In this document: positions 25,383-33,222 of the stretch, piece by piece | Position numbering within the stretch: position 1 is the first letter of the stretch | Layout of the letters: each line of letters starts with the position of its first letter | Source: Acidobacteriota bacterium | GTDB taxonomy: Bacteria > Acidobacteriota > Polarisedimenticolia > JBFMGF01 | Length of the DNA: 39,646 nt | Direction of reading: 5' to 3' | Assembly (NCBI GenBank): GCA_040752675.1 | Contig: JBFMGF010000118.1 | Location: 1-39,646, forward strand | Made by a program: the position numbers and the translations under genes | Notes under the pieces: model-generated | What the model was told of the DNA's origin: nothing | Databases searched by the model: none | Seen by the model: only the letters and a program-made list of their open reading frames with translations

Positions 25383-26515
25383 GAACGCGTCGTGAATTTC
25401 TGATAGATTCCATGAAGGGAGCATGCGCCTCGTGCATAGCTTCAGGGCTATTTCTTGCCGGCAGCTGTTCTGTTCTTATGGCCAGGGAAAAAGACGAAAA
25501 GAAATACACAAAAGAGGCGATGTACTATGAGAAGAAAGAGGAGATGAAAATCCTCTGTAAGCTCTGCCCTCGCGAGTGCAGTGTCGCCGACCTCGAGCGC
25601 GGGTACTGCGGTGTGAGAGAGAATCGCGGAGGCATCTATTACACACTAGTCCATTCCCGGCCATGCACGTATCACGTCGATCCGATCGAGAAGAAACCAT
25701 TCTTCCATTTCCTTCCCGGGAGTACGGCTTTTTCCATCGCAACAGCAGGATGTAACGTCGAGTGCAGGTTCTGTCAGAACTGGGACATCTCCCAATTCCG
25801 GCCGGAGCAGCTCGAGAGTATCTATATGCCACCGGAAACCGTCCACGCGATGGCTAAGAAAAGCGGGGCAAGATCCATCGCGTATACCTATTCAGAGCCG
25901 GTTGTCTTTTACGAATATGTCCTGGATACGGCCAGACTCGGTCCGGAGACCGGGATCAGAAGCGTTGTTGTCTCCAATGGCTACATTCAGGAGAAGGCCA
26001 TCATCGAACTCTGCCAGCATCTCGGTGCGATCAAGATCGACCTGAAGGCTTTTACGGAGAAGTTCTACCGGGAAGTATGCAACGGAAAACTGGAACCTGT
26101 CCTGAAGACCCTGCTCGCCATCAAGAAGACGGGAATATGGTTTGAGATCGTAGTCCTCATAATCCCTACGCTGAACGATTCCGAAATTGAACTTAGGAAG
26201 ATGAGCCGATGGATCCGGGAGAATCTTGGACCTGATGTCCCCGTTCACTTCACAAGGTTCCACCCGACATATAAGATAAAGAATCTGCCACGTACTCCAC
26301 TACCTGTCCTGGAAAGAGCCAGAGATACTGCTCGATCAGAGGGGCTGAATTTTGTCTATATGGGAAATGTTCCAGGGCATGAATCGGAAAACACTATCTG
26401 TCCCTCATGCAAGAATACCATCATCAAGAGGTATGGCTACCTCATCATGAATATGGATATCGCTAACGGGAAGTGCGGCAAATGCGCTCGCACCATCCCG
26501 GGTGTCTGGTCTTAG
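25379..26515 (+). CDS. AmmeMemoRadiSam-system radical SAM enzyme with Tat signal
   Basis: A 378-residue radical SAM protein of the AmmeMemoRadiSam type (related to pyruvate-formate-lyase activating enzymes). The N-terminus has a Tat-like signal (T3-R-R-E-F-L8, hydrophobic 15-30). An N-terminal cysteine cluster follows at C60, C63, C67 and C77. The SAM/4Fe-4S motif CX3CX2C is at C125, C129 and C132. A C-terminal zinc-ribbon-like pair of CXXC motifs lies at C341/C344 and C366/C369. The DUF362 neighbour overlaps by 4 nt. Typical homologues are cytoplasmic and lack the leader, so export of a radical SAM enzyme is odd: neither SAM nor a known reductant is expected outside the cytoplasm. The leader might instead be an uncleaved anchor. 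Confidence 0.93.
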   Translation: MRTRREFLIDSMKGACASCIASGLFLAGSCSVLMAREKDEKKYTKEAMYYEKKEEMKILCKLCPRECSVADLERGYCGVRENRGGIYYTLVHSRPCTYHVDPIEKKPFFHFLPGSTAFSIATAGCNVECRFCQNWDISQFRPEQLESIYMPPETVHAMAKKSGARSIAYTYSEPVVFYEYVLDTARLGPETGIRSVVVSNGYIQEKAIIELCQHLGAIKIDLKAFTEKFYREVCNGKLEPVLKTLLAIKKTGIWFEIVVLIIPTLNDSEIELRKMSRWIRENLGPDVPVHFTRFHPTYKIKNLPRTPLPVLERARDTARSEGLNFVYMGNVPGHESENTICPSCKNTIIKRYGYLIMNMDIANGKCGKCARTIPGVWS

Positions 26516-26533
26516 TCCGCTTCAGCAAAATAT

Positions 26534-28846
26534 CTATTCATTCCCCGGCAGGAGTGCCATCAGCATTACTATGAACGAGACGACCTTCAATGTCGCGATG
26601 GCTATCATCGTTATCCAGAGCCCACCAAGCGGTATGAGAAGAACACCGATTAGAAAAGCGCCAAAAGTCGCACCAAGATGATCTGCAGCATCCACGATCC
26701 CTGCCGATCTTCTGACATCCTCGCTTGCCTTGAGATACAGCCGCACCGCAACGGGAAATTCAAAACCGGTCAGGAAGCCGGAAAGGAACATGAGGAAGGC
26801 AAAAAAGATCTCAGTAGTCAGAGAGGTCTCCATCTCGACGGAATAAAGAAGAACGAGGAAGGGTATGAGCAGGAAGGAAAAGAGCAATGCGGCAAAATCT
26901 GAAAGGAGCATGAGAATCCTCTCCGAGAAACTCCTGAAAAGAAGTTTCATAAAAATTCCTCCTGAAGCCAGTCCGAGCATGAACAGGGCAACAAGCAGAC
27001 CGATCTTCCCATAAAGGTATCCGAGGATGTTCTGAAAGGAGAAGATGAGGACAAGGCTCCAGGCCATTCCAGCAAAGCCAGTGGATGCAATGCATAGGAT
27101 GAGGAACGGTCTCGATGGGTTTTTCCTCAATCTCTTGAGCATGAGCGTGAGAAATGAGAAAAGAAGCAGAAGCAGCAGAATCAGAACGGTCCAGATGATC
27201 TTTCCAAATTTTTCTATGATCAGGAGAAAACTCTGGAGGGGGCTTCCGGAATATCTAACCCATAATTTGAGGCTGTAAAAGTACGTAATGGGCCGGAAAT
27301 CGGTGTTGAATTCCTTGATGGGATTTCTTTCCAGGGTATTCCTGACGAATTCCACCCTGTCATGAGGAAAGAACAGTCTGAAGAAATCCCCCGTGAAGAT
27401 GCTTGATTCAATCTTGCGATCCATGAAACGAGTGGCGAGTATCCTGGGTTCTGAAGAAGGAGTTTCTTCAAAGTCCGATGCGAAAAAGTAGGCCTCTTCC
27501 GTCGGTGATATGACCACATGCTTGAAGGTCTGCCCTATAGAGTGATAGACAGAAGAGACGTATCCCAACATCTCTTCCCCGAAATAGTTTAGGGAGGATG
27601 AGATGGATGTCACGAATAAGCCAGATGGGTTAAGCTTCCTCTTGACTTCTCTGAAGAAGTCGTTTGTGTAGTATCGATTCGCATAGGCCGTTGAGGGGTC
27701 AGGTGTTCCGACGAGGATGATATCATAGCGGCCATCGGTAAATTTTACGAAATGCCTTCCATCAGTATTGTGCGTATAAACGCGGGGATCGAGAAGCGCA
27801 TCGGCGATTTCATCAGGCAGAAATTTCTGGACAAAGGATATCAGGATAGGGTCAATCTCCACATAATCGATTCTTTTTACCGGGTATCTCAGGATCTCTC
27901 TGATGATACCAGTGTATCCCCCGCCGATGATGAGGATCGTCTCTGGAGCCGGATGCTGGGACATGACGAGATGGGCTTTAATCGCGCTCTGATAGGGGTC
28001 CGGGAAAGAATTTCCGTACTGTCCGTTGAAATAGATTGAATAGAGGCCATCCTGCTTAGAGATGGCCATGTTCTGATATTTCGAATCGCTTTCAGCGATC
28101 AATTCCACAGGACCCGCGAAGCTGAGCCATCGCATTCGCGCGGTTCTTTGCTGGGCTTCTTCCGGGAATTCGAAGAATGAGAGAAAAACGAGGGCTCCCA
28201 GGAGCAGAACGGAAACCATCTTCAGGGCCTTTTTAAAGAAGTTGGATATCTCCAGCAGAGAGAGCATACCAATGGAGAGTGCAGGAAGAAAAGAGGCGAA
28301 GGATAGGATTCTGAAAACATCCAGATTGGGAATGAAGACAAAGGTAAACAGGAGTCCGCCAATCAGGCTGCCTGCCGCTTCCCATATATAAAGAGTCGTG
28401 ACGACAGTGGCTGTTCTATCGATCTTCGGTGAGAATAGTCTTGCCACGACTGGAAAAAGGGCGCCGACCATGAGGCTGGTCGGCGATACGAGGAGGAAAC
28501 TGGTAAGTACGATTTTGAAGAACGAGACATATTCTCCCGGCGGTGTTCCTGAGAAAACTCTCGAGAGCCTGATGAATGAGACCTGCAGAGGAGCAAGAAG
28601 GAAAAATGCAGCGAGAATGATTGCTGCCAGAAAGGTGAGGTTGTTGGGGCTTCCACTTCCGTATGAGGCGATAAAGGCGCCCAAAAAAATCCCTGTCAGC
28701 CAGATGGCGAAGATGAGTCCAATGCAGAGTTCATTTCCATAGAAAACGACGAGGATTTCTCTCAGAAATGAGACCTGCAATATGATGGCGAAGAATCCAA
28801 TAGAGAAAGATATTACGCGCAGGGCAACTTTCTTACGGTCTGCCAT
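26534..28846 (-). CDS. Membrane-embedded spermidine-synthase-like protein
   Basis: A 770-residue protein with about 6-7 transmembrane segments at the N-terminus (1-230), a Rossmann domain of the spermidine synthase family (about 295-520), and another membrane block (about 545-770). Motifs are ILIIGGGYTG (near 304-313), YVEIDP, NTDGRHFV and GTPDPSTA.ANRYYTNDFF. In true aminopropyltransferases the nucleotide loop reads GGGDG; here the acidic residue is replaced by T, so spermidine production is doubtful. Such 'fused MFS/spermidine synthase' proteins are widespread and uncharacterised. The stop faces the radical SAM gene across 18 bp. It starts 24 nt after a secreted HEAT-repeat protein and is probably co-transcribed with it. 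Confidence 0.85.
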   Translation of the reverse strand: MADRKKVALRVISFSIGFFAIILQVSFLREILVVFYGNELCIGLIFAIWLTGIFLGAFIASYGSGSPNNLTFLAAIILAAFFLLAPLQVSFIRLSRVFSGTPPGEYVSFFKIVLTSFLLVSPTSLMVGALFPVVARLFSPKIDRTATVVTTLYIWEAAGSLIGGLLFTFVFIPNLDVFRILSFASFLPALSIGMLSLLEISNFFKKALKMVSVLLLGALVFLSFFEFPEEAQQRTARMRWLSFAGPVELIAESDSKYQNMAISKQDGLYSIYFNGQYGNSFPDPYQSAIKAHLVMSQHPAPETILIIGGGYTGIIREILRYPVKRIDYVEIDPILISFVQKFLPDEIADALLDPRVYTHNTDGRHFVKFTDGRYDIILVGTPDPSTAYANRYYTNDFFREVKRKLNPSGLFVTSISSSLNYFGEEMLGYVSSVYHSIGQTFKHVVISPTEEAYFFASDFEETPSSEPRILATRFMDRKIESSIFTGDFFRLFFPHDRVEFVRNTLERNPIKEFNTDFRPITYFYSLKLWVRYSGSPLQSFLLIIEKFGKIIWTVLILLLLLLFSFLTLMLKRLRKNPSRPFLILCIASTGFAGMAWSLVLIFSFQNILGYLYGKIGLLVALFMLGLASGGIFMKLLFRSFSERILMLLSDFAALLFSFLLIPFLVLLYSVEMETSLTTEIFFAFLMFLSGFLTGFEFPVAVRLYLKASEDVRRSAGIVDAADHLGATFGAFLIGVLLIPLGGLWITMIAIATLKVVSFIVMLMALLPGNE

Positions 28847-28870
28847 GTCTTATGCCTTCCACACTCGCCT

Positions 28871-29779
28871 TCACTTATTAAGCTTGCCTTCAGATTTCAT
28901 CTCATAGAGGACCTTCTGAGCTTCGTATCTTACATCCTGTGATTTATCGGTCCTAGAGATGGTCTCCAGGAGGTCTATGTCATCTTCAGTCCCTACAGTT
29001 TTGATTGCTCTTATGGCCTCAATCCTCACAGAAGGATCTTCATCCCTGCGTGCTTTCTCTCTCAACGTGCGAACGATCTCTTCCCTGCCCTCGATCCTTG
29101 TTTTGCCATTTGCTTCCCCTTCGAAGAGCTGCCTGAGGATCAGCATGGAATAGAGCCGGAATCGAGGGGTGTTCCCCCGAGAGAATTCCAGGATCTGAGG
29201 GATTATGTTTGGATCGGCCGTTCTGAACTTGACGATCTCTTGTAACCCGGCCTCAACCATGAAATGGTTTTTTTCCTCCAGTAGCTTCTTGTGTTCATCC
29301 CAGATTTGAAGCTGGTTCTTCAGTGCTTGGATCCGTACAAAGCGCTTGATGGCGTCGAGCAAGAGGGTGATAGATTCTTCTGAAACTGATAGTTTCCCTT
29401 CCGCCCGTCCGATGAGGGTAAATATTTTCTTCTTCACCTTGCCCGATGATCTCTTTGCCGGCTCAAGAAAGAGGACTGCCCTCTCGCCGGTGCGGAAAGT
29501 GATCTTATCTTCTCCTGGTTTACTTTCGAAATTTTCCTTCCTGAATGATACCTGGATAGATTCTTCTTGATACGTTCCCTTTAGAATCTCGTCGATAGTG
29601 GCAAGGACATATTTTGCATCATCGACTACGATAGTAGAAAGGACGATTAGTTCCGCCACGGCAACTTTCTCGTATAGGCTCTGCTTCTCCACAGCCTGAA
29701 GAGAAGAAACGCTAAAGGCCGGAAGGCTGAATAGTAGCAGGAGGAAGAAAAAACGGTATCTATGCTCCTTCTTGTTCAT
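28871..29779 (-). CDS. Secreted HEAT-repeat protein
   Basis: A 302-residue protein. The ATG at 29779 starts with NKKEHRYRFFFLLLLFSLPA, a clear signal peptide; an in-frame TTG at 29815 would only dilute it. The middle region (about 35-140) is a beta-rich unknown with FRTGERAVLFLEP. Residues 170-300 form HEAT-like helical repeats ('DEDPSVRIEAIRAIKTVGTED', here seen as PSVRIEAIRAIKTVG and SQDVRYEAQKVLYEM). It is likely a periplasmic or outer-surface scaffold. No ribosome binding site is obvious. Together with the downstream membrane spermidine-synthase-like gene it forms a two-gene unit. Confidence 0.75.
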   Translation of the reverse strand: MNKKEHRYRFFFLLLLFSLPAFSVSSLQAVEKQSLYEKVAVAELIVLSTIVVDDAKYVLATIDEILKGTYQEESIQVSFRKENFESKPGEDKITFRTGERAVLFLEPAKRSSGKVKKKIFTLIGRAEGKLSVSEESITLLLDAIKRFVRIQALKNQLQIWDEHKKLLEEKNHFMVEAGLQEIVKFRTADPNIIPQILEFSRGNTPRFRLYSMLILRQLFEGEANGKTRIEGREEIVRTLREKARRDEDPSVRIEAIRAIKTVGTEDDIDLLETISRTDKSQDVRYEAQKVLYEMKSEGKLNK

Positions 29780-29954
29780 GATTTTTGTCAAGCTGATACT
29801 CGCTCTTAGCGCCAATCACTCATTAACCTGATGGCTAAGTCAATCGTCCGCTGCCTAAAAGATGAATAGCGATCCACTACATCGTCCATTTTTATAGTAT
29901 ACAGCAGAGTGTAAGGAAGCGCTTTAAAAAGTGGGATGCGGAAAGATAGAAGAA

Positions 29955-30086
29955 TTATTCCTCGGGCCTGCCGAGGCGGTTGGGCTTCAATATCTTAAAG
30001 AAGCAATAAAATGTGATTCCAAAGATGATGACCCAGCTGGTTATCATGAAGATCCACCCAATAGTCGTCATGACCGCAATCGTCAT
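29955..30086 (-). CDS. 43-residue single-pass membrane microprotein
   Basis: A short frame on the minus strand encodes MTIAVMTTIGWIFMITSWVI (residues 1-20), then IFGITFYCFFKIL, then KPNRLGRPEE and stop. It has one hydrophobic helix (about 8-32) followed by a basic, polar tail, which places the tail in the cytoplasm. It lies 36 nt downstream of the MglA-like gene on the same strand, suggesting co-transcription. An overlapping hairpin (CCTCGG 29960-29965 / CCGAGG 29971-29976) covers its last codons. I recall short proteins with a similar 'GWI.M..SW' pattern but know no function. The reading frame, strand and hydrophobicity support it; the ribosome binding site is poor. Confidence 0.6.
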   Translation of the reverse strand: MTIAVMTTIGWIFMITSWVIIFGITFYCFFKILKPNRLGRPEE

Positions 30087-30122
30087 AGAGTCGCTCTGCA
30101 ATATCCGTTGAATTTCACGAGA

Positions 30123-31298
30123 TTAATCTTTCTTTTCCTCGAACTTGAAGCTGATGACAAGATGAAATTCCCTTTTCTCTTTACCCATTTCAATGATGAG
30201 TGGAAGCTTGATATCCTTTTCCTCAGTTGCGATGAATCTGAGATCATCTTTTTCCGCGGTAGCGGGGGGAGAAGAAGGAACTGATTCTGGCATAGGGATC
30301 TCGAAAGGTTCTACTGCAGCAGGTGCTGCCATAGGAGTTTCAGGCACAGCGGGTGAAGCATTTTCAAACTCTATCTGCTCCACCTCAGGTGTTTCTTCGA
30401 TCTCGATCTCTTCAAGGTCATCGAGAATTTCGATCTCGGCTTCGTCCCCTCTGGCAAGATCTTCCTCCGGCGGGACGCGGACTTCTGGCACGCGGGTGGA
30501 GGCTTGGCCTGCCATCCTTTGGATTACTGGATCAGGAGTAGGCGCGGCTGATGGTGCGGCATGAATCTCTTGAGAATCCATCTTCTCAGCAGGACAGGAG
30601 ATGACTTCCTCCATGCTCTTTCGAATCTCAACAGGAGCTTCGTGGGAATGTTGCCCTGTTTCAGCTTTCTTTTCTTCGGGTATCTTTCTCATCTCCTCAT
30701 ACTTCTTTATATCATATTTCTTGGAGAGAGAGATGAGGACAAGCTTTGTGATGGCTCTCAGAGTATCCTGTACACCTATTCCCATGGTTGCGACGGACTC
30801 GAAGAATGGAGAATTGTATTTGTTCAGAGCAAGATTGAGATCCTCTATGGATGAGAGGGAGGGAAGGTCTCTCTTATTGTACTGAAGGACAAGCGGCATA
30901 TCCTTGATGTTCAGACCGTTGCCCTTCAGGTTCTCGTCGAGATTTTTGAGACTTTCGATGTTGGCATTGAATAAGTGCTTCTGGGAATCTGCCACGAAGA
31001 CAAGTCCATCGGAACCCTTCAGAACAAGTTTCCTGGTTTCGTTGTAAAAGACCTGACCGGGAACAGTGTATAGCTGGATCCTCGTCCTCATGCTGGCGAT
31101 CTCTCCGAGATCGAGAGGGAGGAAATCGAAGAAGAGGGTACGATCGGTTTGCGTGGCGAGAGAGAGCATCTTCCCCTTTACATGTTCAGCAAGAGAGCTA
31201 TAGATGTATTGCAGGTTCGTGGTTTTTCCACAGAGACCGGGTCCATAATAGACAATCTTGGCTATCAATTCCTTGGCGGCATAGTTGATGAGAACCAT
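30123..31298 (-). CDS. MglA-like small GTPase with long acidic/proline-rich C-terminal extension
   Basis: A 391-residue protein. Residues 1-195 match the MglA polarity/gliding GTPase: P-loop GPGLCGKTT (19-27), TDRTLFFDFLP switch region, the TVPGQ G3 box and the NKRD guanine-specificity motif. MglA sets cell polarity in Myxococcus, and homologues occur widely. The remaining 196 residues are unusual: an acidic, proline/alanine-rich linker with EIEILDDLEEIEIEE, ending in a short conserved-looking beta segment (KLPLIIEMGKEKREFHLVIS). Ordinary MglA ends near residue 195. No MglB (Roadblock) partner is adjacent. It follows der by 46 bp and precedes the 43-residue membrane protein. Confidence 0.9.
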   Translation of the reverse strand: MVLINYAAKELIAKIVYYGPGLCGKTTNLQYIYSSLAEHVKGKMLSLATQTDRTLFFDFLPLDLGEIASMRTRIQLYTVPGQVFYNETRKLVLKGSDGLVFVADSQKHLFNANIESLKNLDENLKGNGLNIKDMPLVLQYNKRDLPSLSSIEDLNLALNKYNSPFFESVATMGIGVQDTLRAITKLVLISLSKKYDIKKYEEMRKIPEEKKAETGQHSHEAPVEIRKSMEEVISCPAEKMDSQEIHAAPSAAPTPDPVIQRMAGQASTRVPEVRVPPEEDLARGDEAEIEILDDLEEIEIEETPEVEQIEFENASPAVPETPMAAPAAVEPFEIPMPESVPSSPPATAEKDDLRFIATEEKDIKLPLIIEMGKEKREFHLVISFKFEEKKD

Positions 31299-31344
31299 TA
31301 TTACCCTCTCACTCCGTGAGAAATCTCAACAAAATATAACTTAT

Positions 31345-32736
31345 TTATTTTTGCGTTTCAAGTTTTACCTTTTTCCCCTCCCGGAACTCCATTCTGACTG
31401 GGACAGGAGAGAGGTCGAATTTATCTCTGATAAGATTTTCAAGAAATCTTCTCTGGGATGCAGAGATGTTCTTCGCATTATTGGCGAAGACAATGAAACG
31501 TTGGGGACCGACTCCTGCCTGGACCATATAGAAGATCTTTGTAGCGAAAGATGATGAGGAAAAAAGAGCATGCGCTCTTGCGGTTTTCAATACGAGCTTG
31601 TTCAATTCGGATGTTCGGATCCTCATTGTGTATTTGCAGTATAAGAGATCCACTGCGGGAAGGATCTTCCTGATTCCGGCTCCGCTGAGAGCGGAAACGA
31701 AGAGAACGGGGATTCCTTTCATGAATCTCAGCTTACGATCCACTTGATCTTTGAGACGCCTGGCCGCTTCTTCTCTGTTTTCCATCAGGTCCCACTTGTT
31801 AAACAGGATTAGGAGTGGTTTTAGGCTATCGATGGCATATCCGGCGATGGATACATCCTGTGCCGTCATTCCCTCCATGGAATCGAGGACAAGGATGACG
31901 ACGTCACCCATTTTGATGTTCTGTCTTGCCTTGATGACCGCAATCTTCTCGACAGGACCTCGCACCCTCTTCTTCTTTCTGATCCCGGCAGTATCCACTA
32001 TGATGTATCTCTTTCCTTTCAATTCAAGGAGGCTGTCAACGGAATCGACAGTAGTTCCTGGGGCCTCGGAGACGATCATCCTATTATCGTTCAGAAGAGC
32101 ATTAAGGAGGGATGATTTCCCCACATTCTGTCTCCCGGAGATTACAACCCTCATTCCATCCGTCTCGCTGCGGACAGCCTTCTCTATTAAAGGAGCAGAA
32201 TCTTCCAATCCTCTCTCTATCCTTTCGATGAGAAGGTCGAGCCCGAGGGAATGTTCCGCTGAGATCGGGATCGGATCTCCTACGCCAAGGGCATAGAATG
32301 GAAAGAGAATTTCTTCTCTACCAGGGGCATCCATTTTATTGACGCATAGGATGATCCTGGTTCCGCTTTTGATTAGGAAGAGGGCAATATTTTCATCTAG
32401 AGGAGTCACTCCTCTCTGAGCATCAACGACAAGGAGAGTCAGCACGAAATCCTGAACAGCCCTTGCGACCTGTCTCTGAACCGCTTTAGATATCTTTTCA
32501 CTGCTGCTTGGAATGAGCCCTCCTGTGTCTGTCACAGTAAACCGTACATTTCCATCGATGAACTCTCCAGTGACCATATCCCTGGTCACACCAGGCTCGC
32601 TGTAAACGATCGATTTGCGCTTGCCGATTAGACGATTGAAGAGAGTCGATTTACCCACATTTGGAGCTCCCACAATGAGAACTCCTCTCCTCTTTGCTTG
32701 AAGATCATTTCTGCTCATTACGTCAAAATATAACAT
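31345..32736 (-). CDS. der: Ribosome-assembly GTPase Der (EngA)
   Basis: A 463-residue double GTPase needed for 50S assembly. G domain 1 has GAPNVGKST (23-31) and NKMD (133-136). G domain 2 has GRQNVGKSS (201-209) and NKWD. A KH-like C-terminal domain carries the basic tail. The first P-loop has A where most Der proteins have R (GRPNVGKST). The start is uncertain: the ATG at 32718 would remove six residues and is equally plausible, as neither has a good ribosome binding site. It is divergent from the HU-type gene at 32895. Confidence 0.95.
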   Translation of the reverse strand: MLYFDVMSRNDLQAKRRGVLIVGAPNVGKSTLFNRLIGKRKSIVYSEPGVTRDMVTGEFIDGNVRFTVTDTGGLIPSSSEKISKAVQRQVARAVQDFVLTLLVVDAQRGVTPLDENIALFLIKSGTRIILCVNKMDAPGREEILFPFYALGVGDPIPISAEHSLGLDLLIERIERGLEDSAPLIEKAVRSETDGMRVVISGRQNVGKSSLLNALLNDNRMIVSEAPGTTVDSVDSLLELKGKRYIIVDTAGIRKKKRVRGPVEKIAVIKARQNIKMGDVVILVLDSMEGMTAQDVSIAGYAIDSLKPLLILFNKWDLMENREEAARRLKDQVDRKLRFMKGIPVLFVSALSGAGIRKILPAVDLLYCKYTMRIRTSELNKLVLKTARAHALFSSSSFATKIFYMVQAGVGPQRFIVFANNAKNISASQRRFLENLIRDKFDLSPVPVRMEFREGKKVKLETQK

Positions 32737-32833
32737 AGCTCATATGAAAATCCTATCGATGGGATCTGCTATGAAGAGGAACAGTTTCTGTCTTGATGGT
32801 TTCTTGTGGCATGAATTCGCCTGTTGAAATGGC

Positions 32834-32863
32834 TTGACAGAACTTATTTTCTTTTCATATAAT
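32834..32863 (+). promoter_or_regulatory. Full-consensus sigma70 promoter of the HU-type gene
   Basis: TTGACA (32834-32839) and TATAAT (32858-32863) both match consensus 6/6, separated by 18 bp. The start point would be near 32870, about 25 nt before the ATG at 32895. This rules out the in-frame ATG at 32868. It is the strongest-looking promoter in the window. Confidence 0.92.
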
Positions 32864-32894
32864 TACGATGATTTTCCCCTATCTGGAGGAGATG

Positions 32895-33167
32895 ATGATT
32901 AAAGCTGACATAATCAACAGAGTTGCTGCCGAAACCGGTGTATCAAAAGTGAAAGCGATTATGGCCGTTGAAGCCATTTTTGCAGCCATCAAGGAATCGA
33001 TGAAAAAGGGGGAACGGATCGAGTTGAGAGGCTTCGGAGTTTTTCAGGTGAAGGCGAGAAAGAGAGGGATCGGTAGGAATCCCAGAACGGGAAGCGAAGT
33101 GAGAATCCCTCCCGGAAAGACGATAAAATTCAAGGCAGGGAAAAATCTGAGAAACCTAACCGTTTGA
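32895..33167 (+). CDS. HU-family DNA-binding protein
   Basis: A 90-residue nucleoid protein of the HU/IHF family with the arm sequence ELRGFGVFQVKARKRGIGRN followed by PRTGSEVRIPPG and FKAGKNLR. It differs considerably from the IhfB-like protein at 15650. It is monocistronic: a full-consensus promoter (32834-32863) and a strong terminator (33193-33219) bracket it. Start choice: GGAGG at 32885-32889 lies 5 nt before ATG 32895 and only 2 nt before ATG 32892, so 32895 is preferred. High expression is likely, as expected for an architectural protein. Confidence 0.95.
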   Translation: MIKADIINRVAAETGVSKVKAIMAVEAIFAAIKESMKKGERIELRGFGVFQVKARKRGIGRNPRTGSEVRIPPGKTIKFKAGKNLRNLTV

Positions 33168-33192
33168 TGGGAAGCTTTCTGGAGTTGAATCT

Positions 33193-33219
33193 GCCGCTCG
33201 CGAAGAGCGGCATTTTTTT
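33193..33219 (+). terminator. Rho-independent terminator of the HU-type gene
   Basis: GCCGCTC (33193-33199) pairs perfectly with GAGCGGC (33205-33211) around a five-base GCGAA loop. It is followed by A and seven T residues (33213-33219). It stands 25 bp beyond the HU stop and its T-tract ends 3 bp before the next start codon. Confidence 0.95.
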
Positions 33220-33222
33220 AGA

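Noticed and set aside
25379-25480. Lipobox-like LAGSC at residues 26-30 of the radical SAM enzyme leader.
   Set aside because: The -3 residue is alanine, not leucine, so a lipoprotein signal is weak; kept as a Tat-like leader only.
29960-29976. Hairpin CCTCGG/CCGAGG at the end of the 43-residue protein as a terminator.
   Set aside because: The stem is short and the downstream sequence on the minus strand is AATAATTCTTC, not a T-tract.
31751-32296. 181-codon open frame opposite der.
   Set aside because: Antisense to the two G domains of Der, with low-complexity S/R/L-rich translation and no ribosome binding site.
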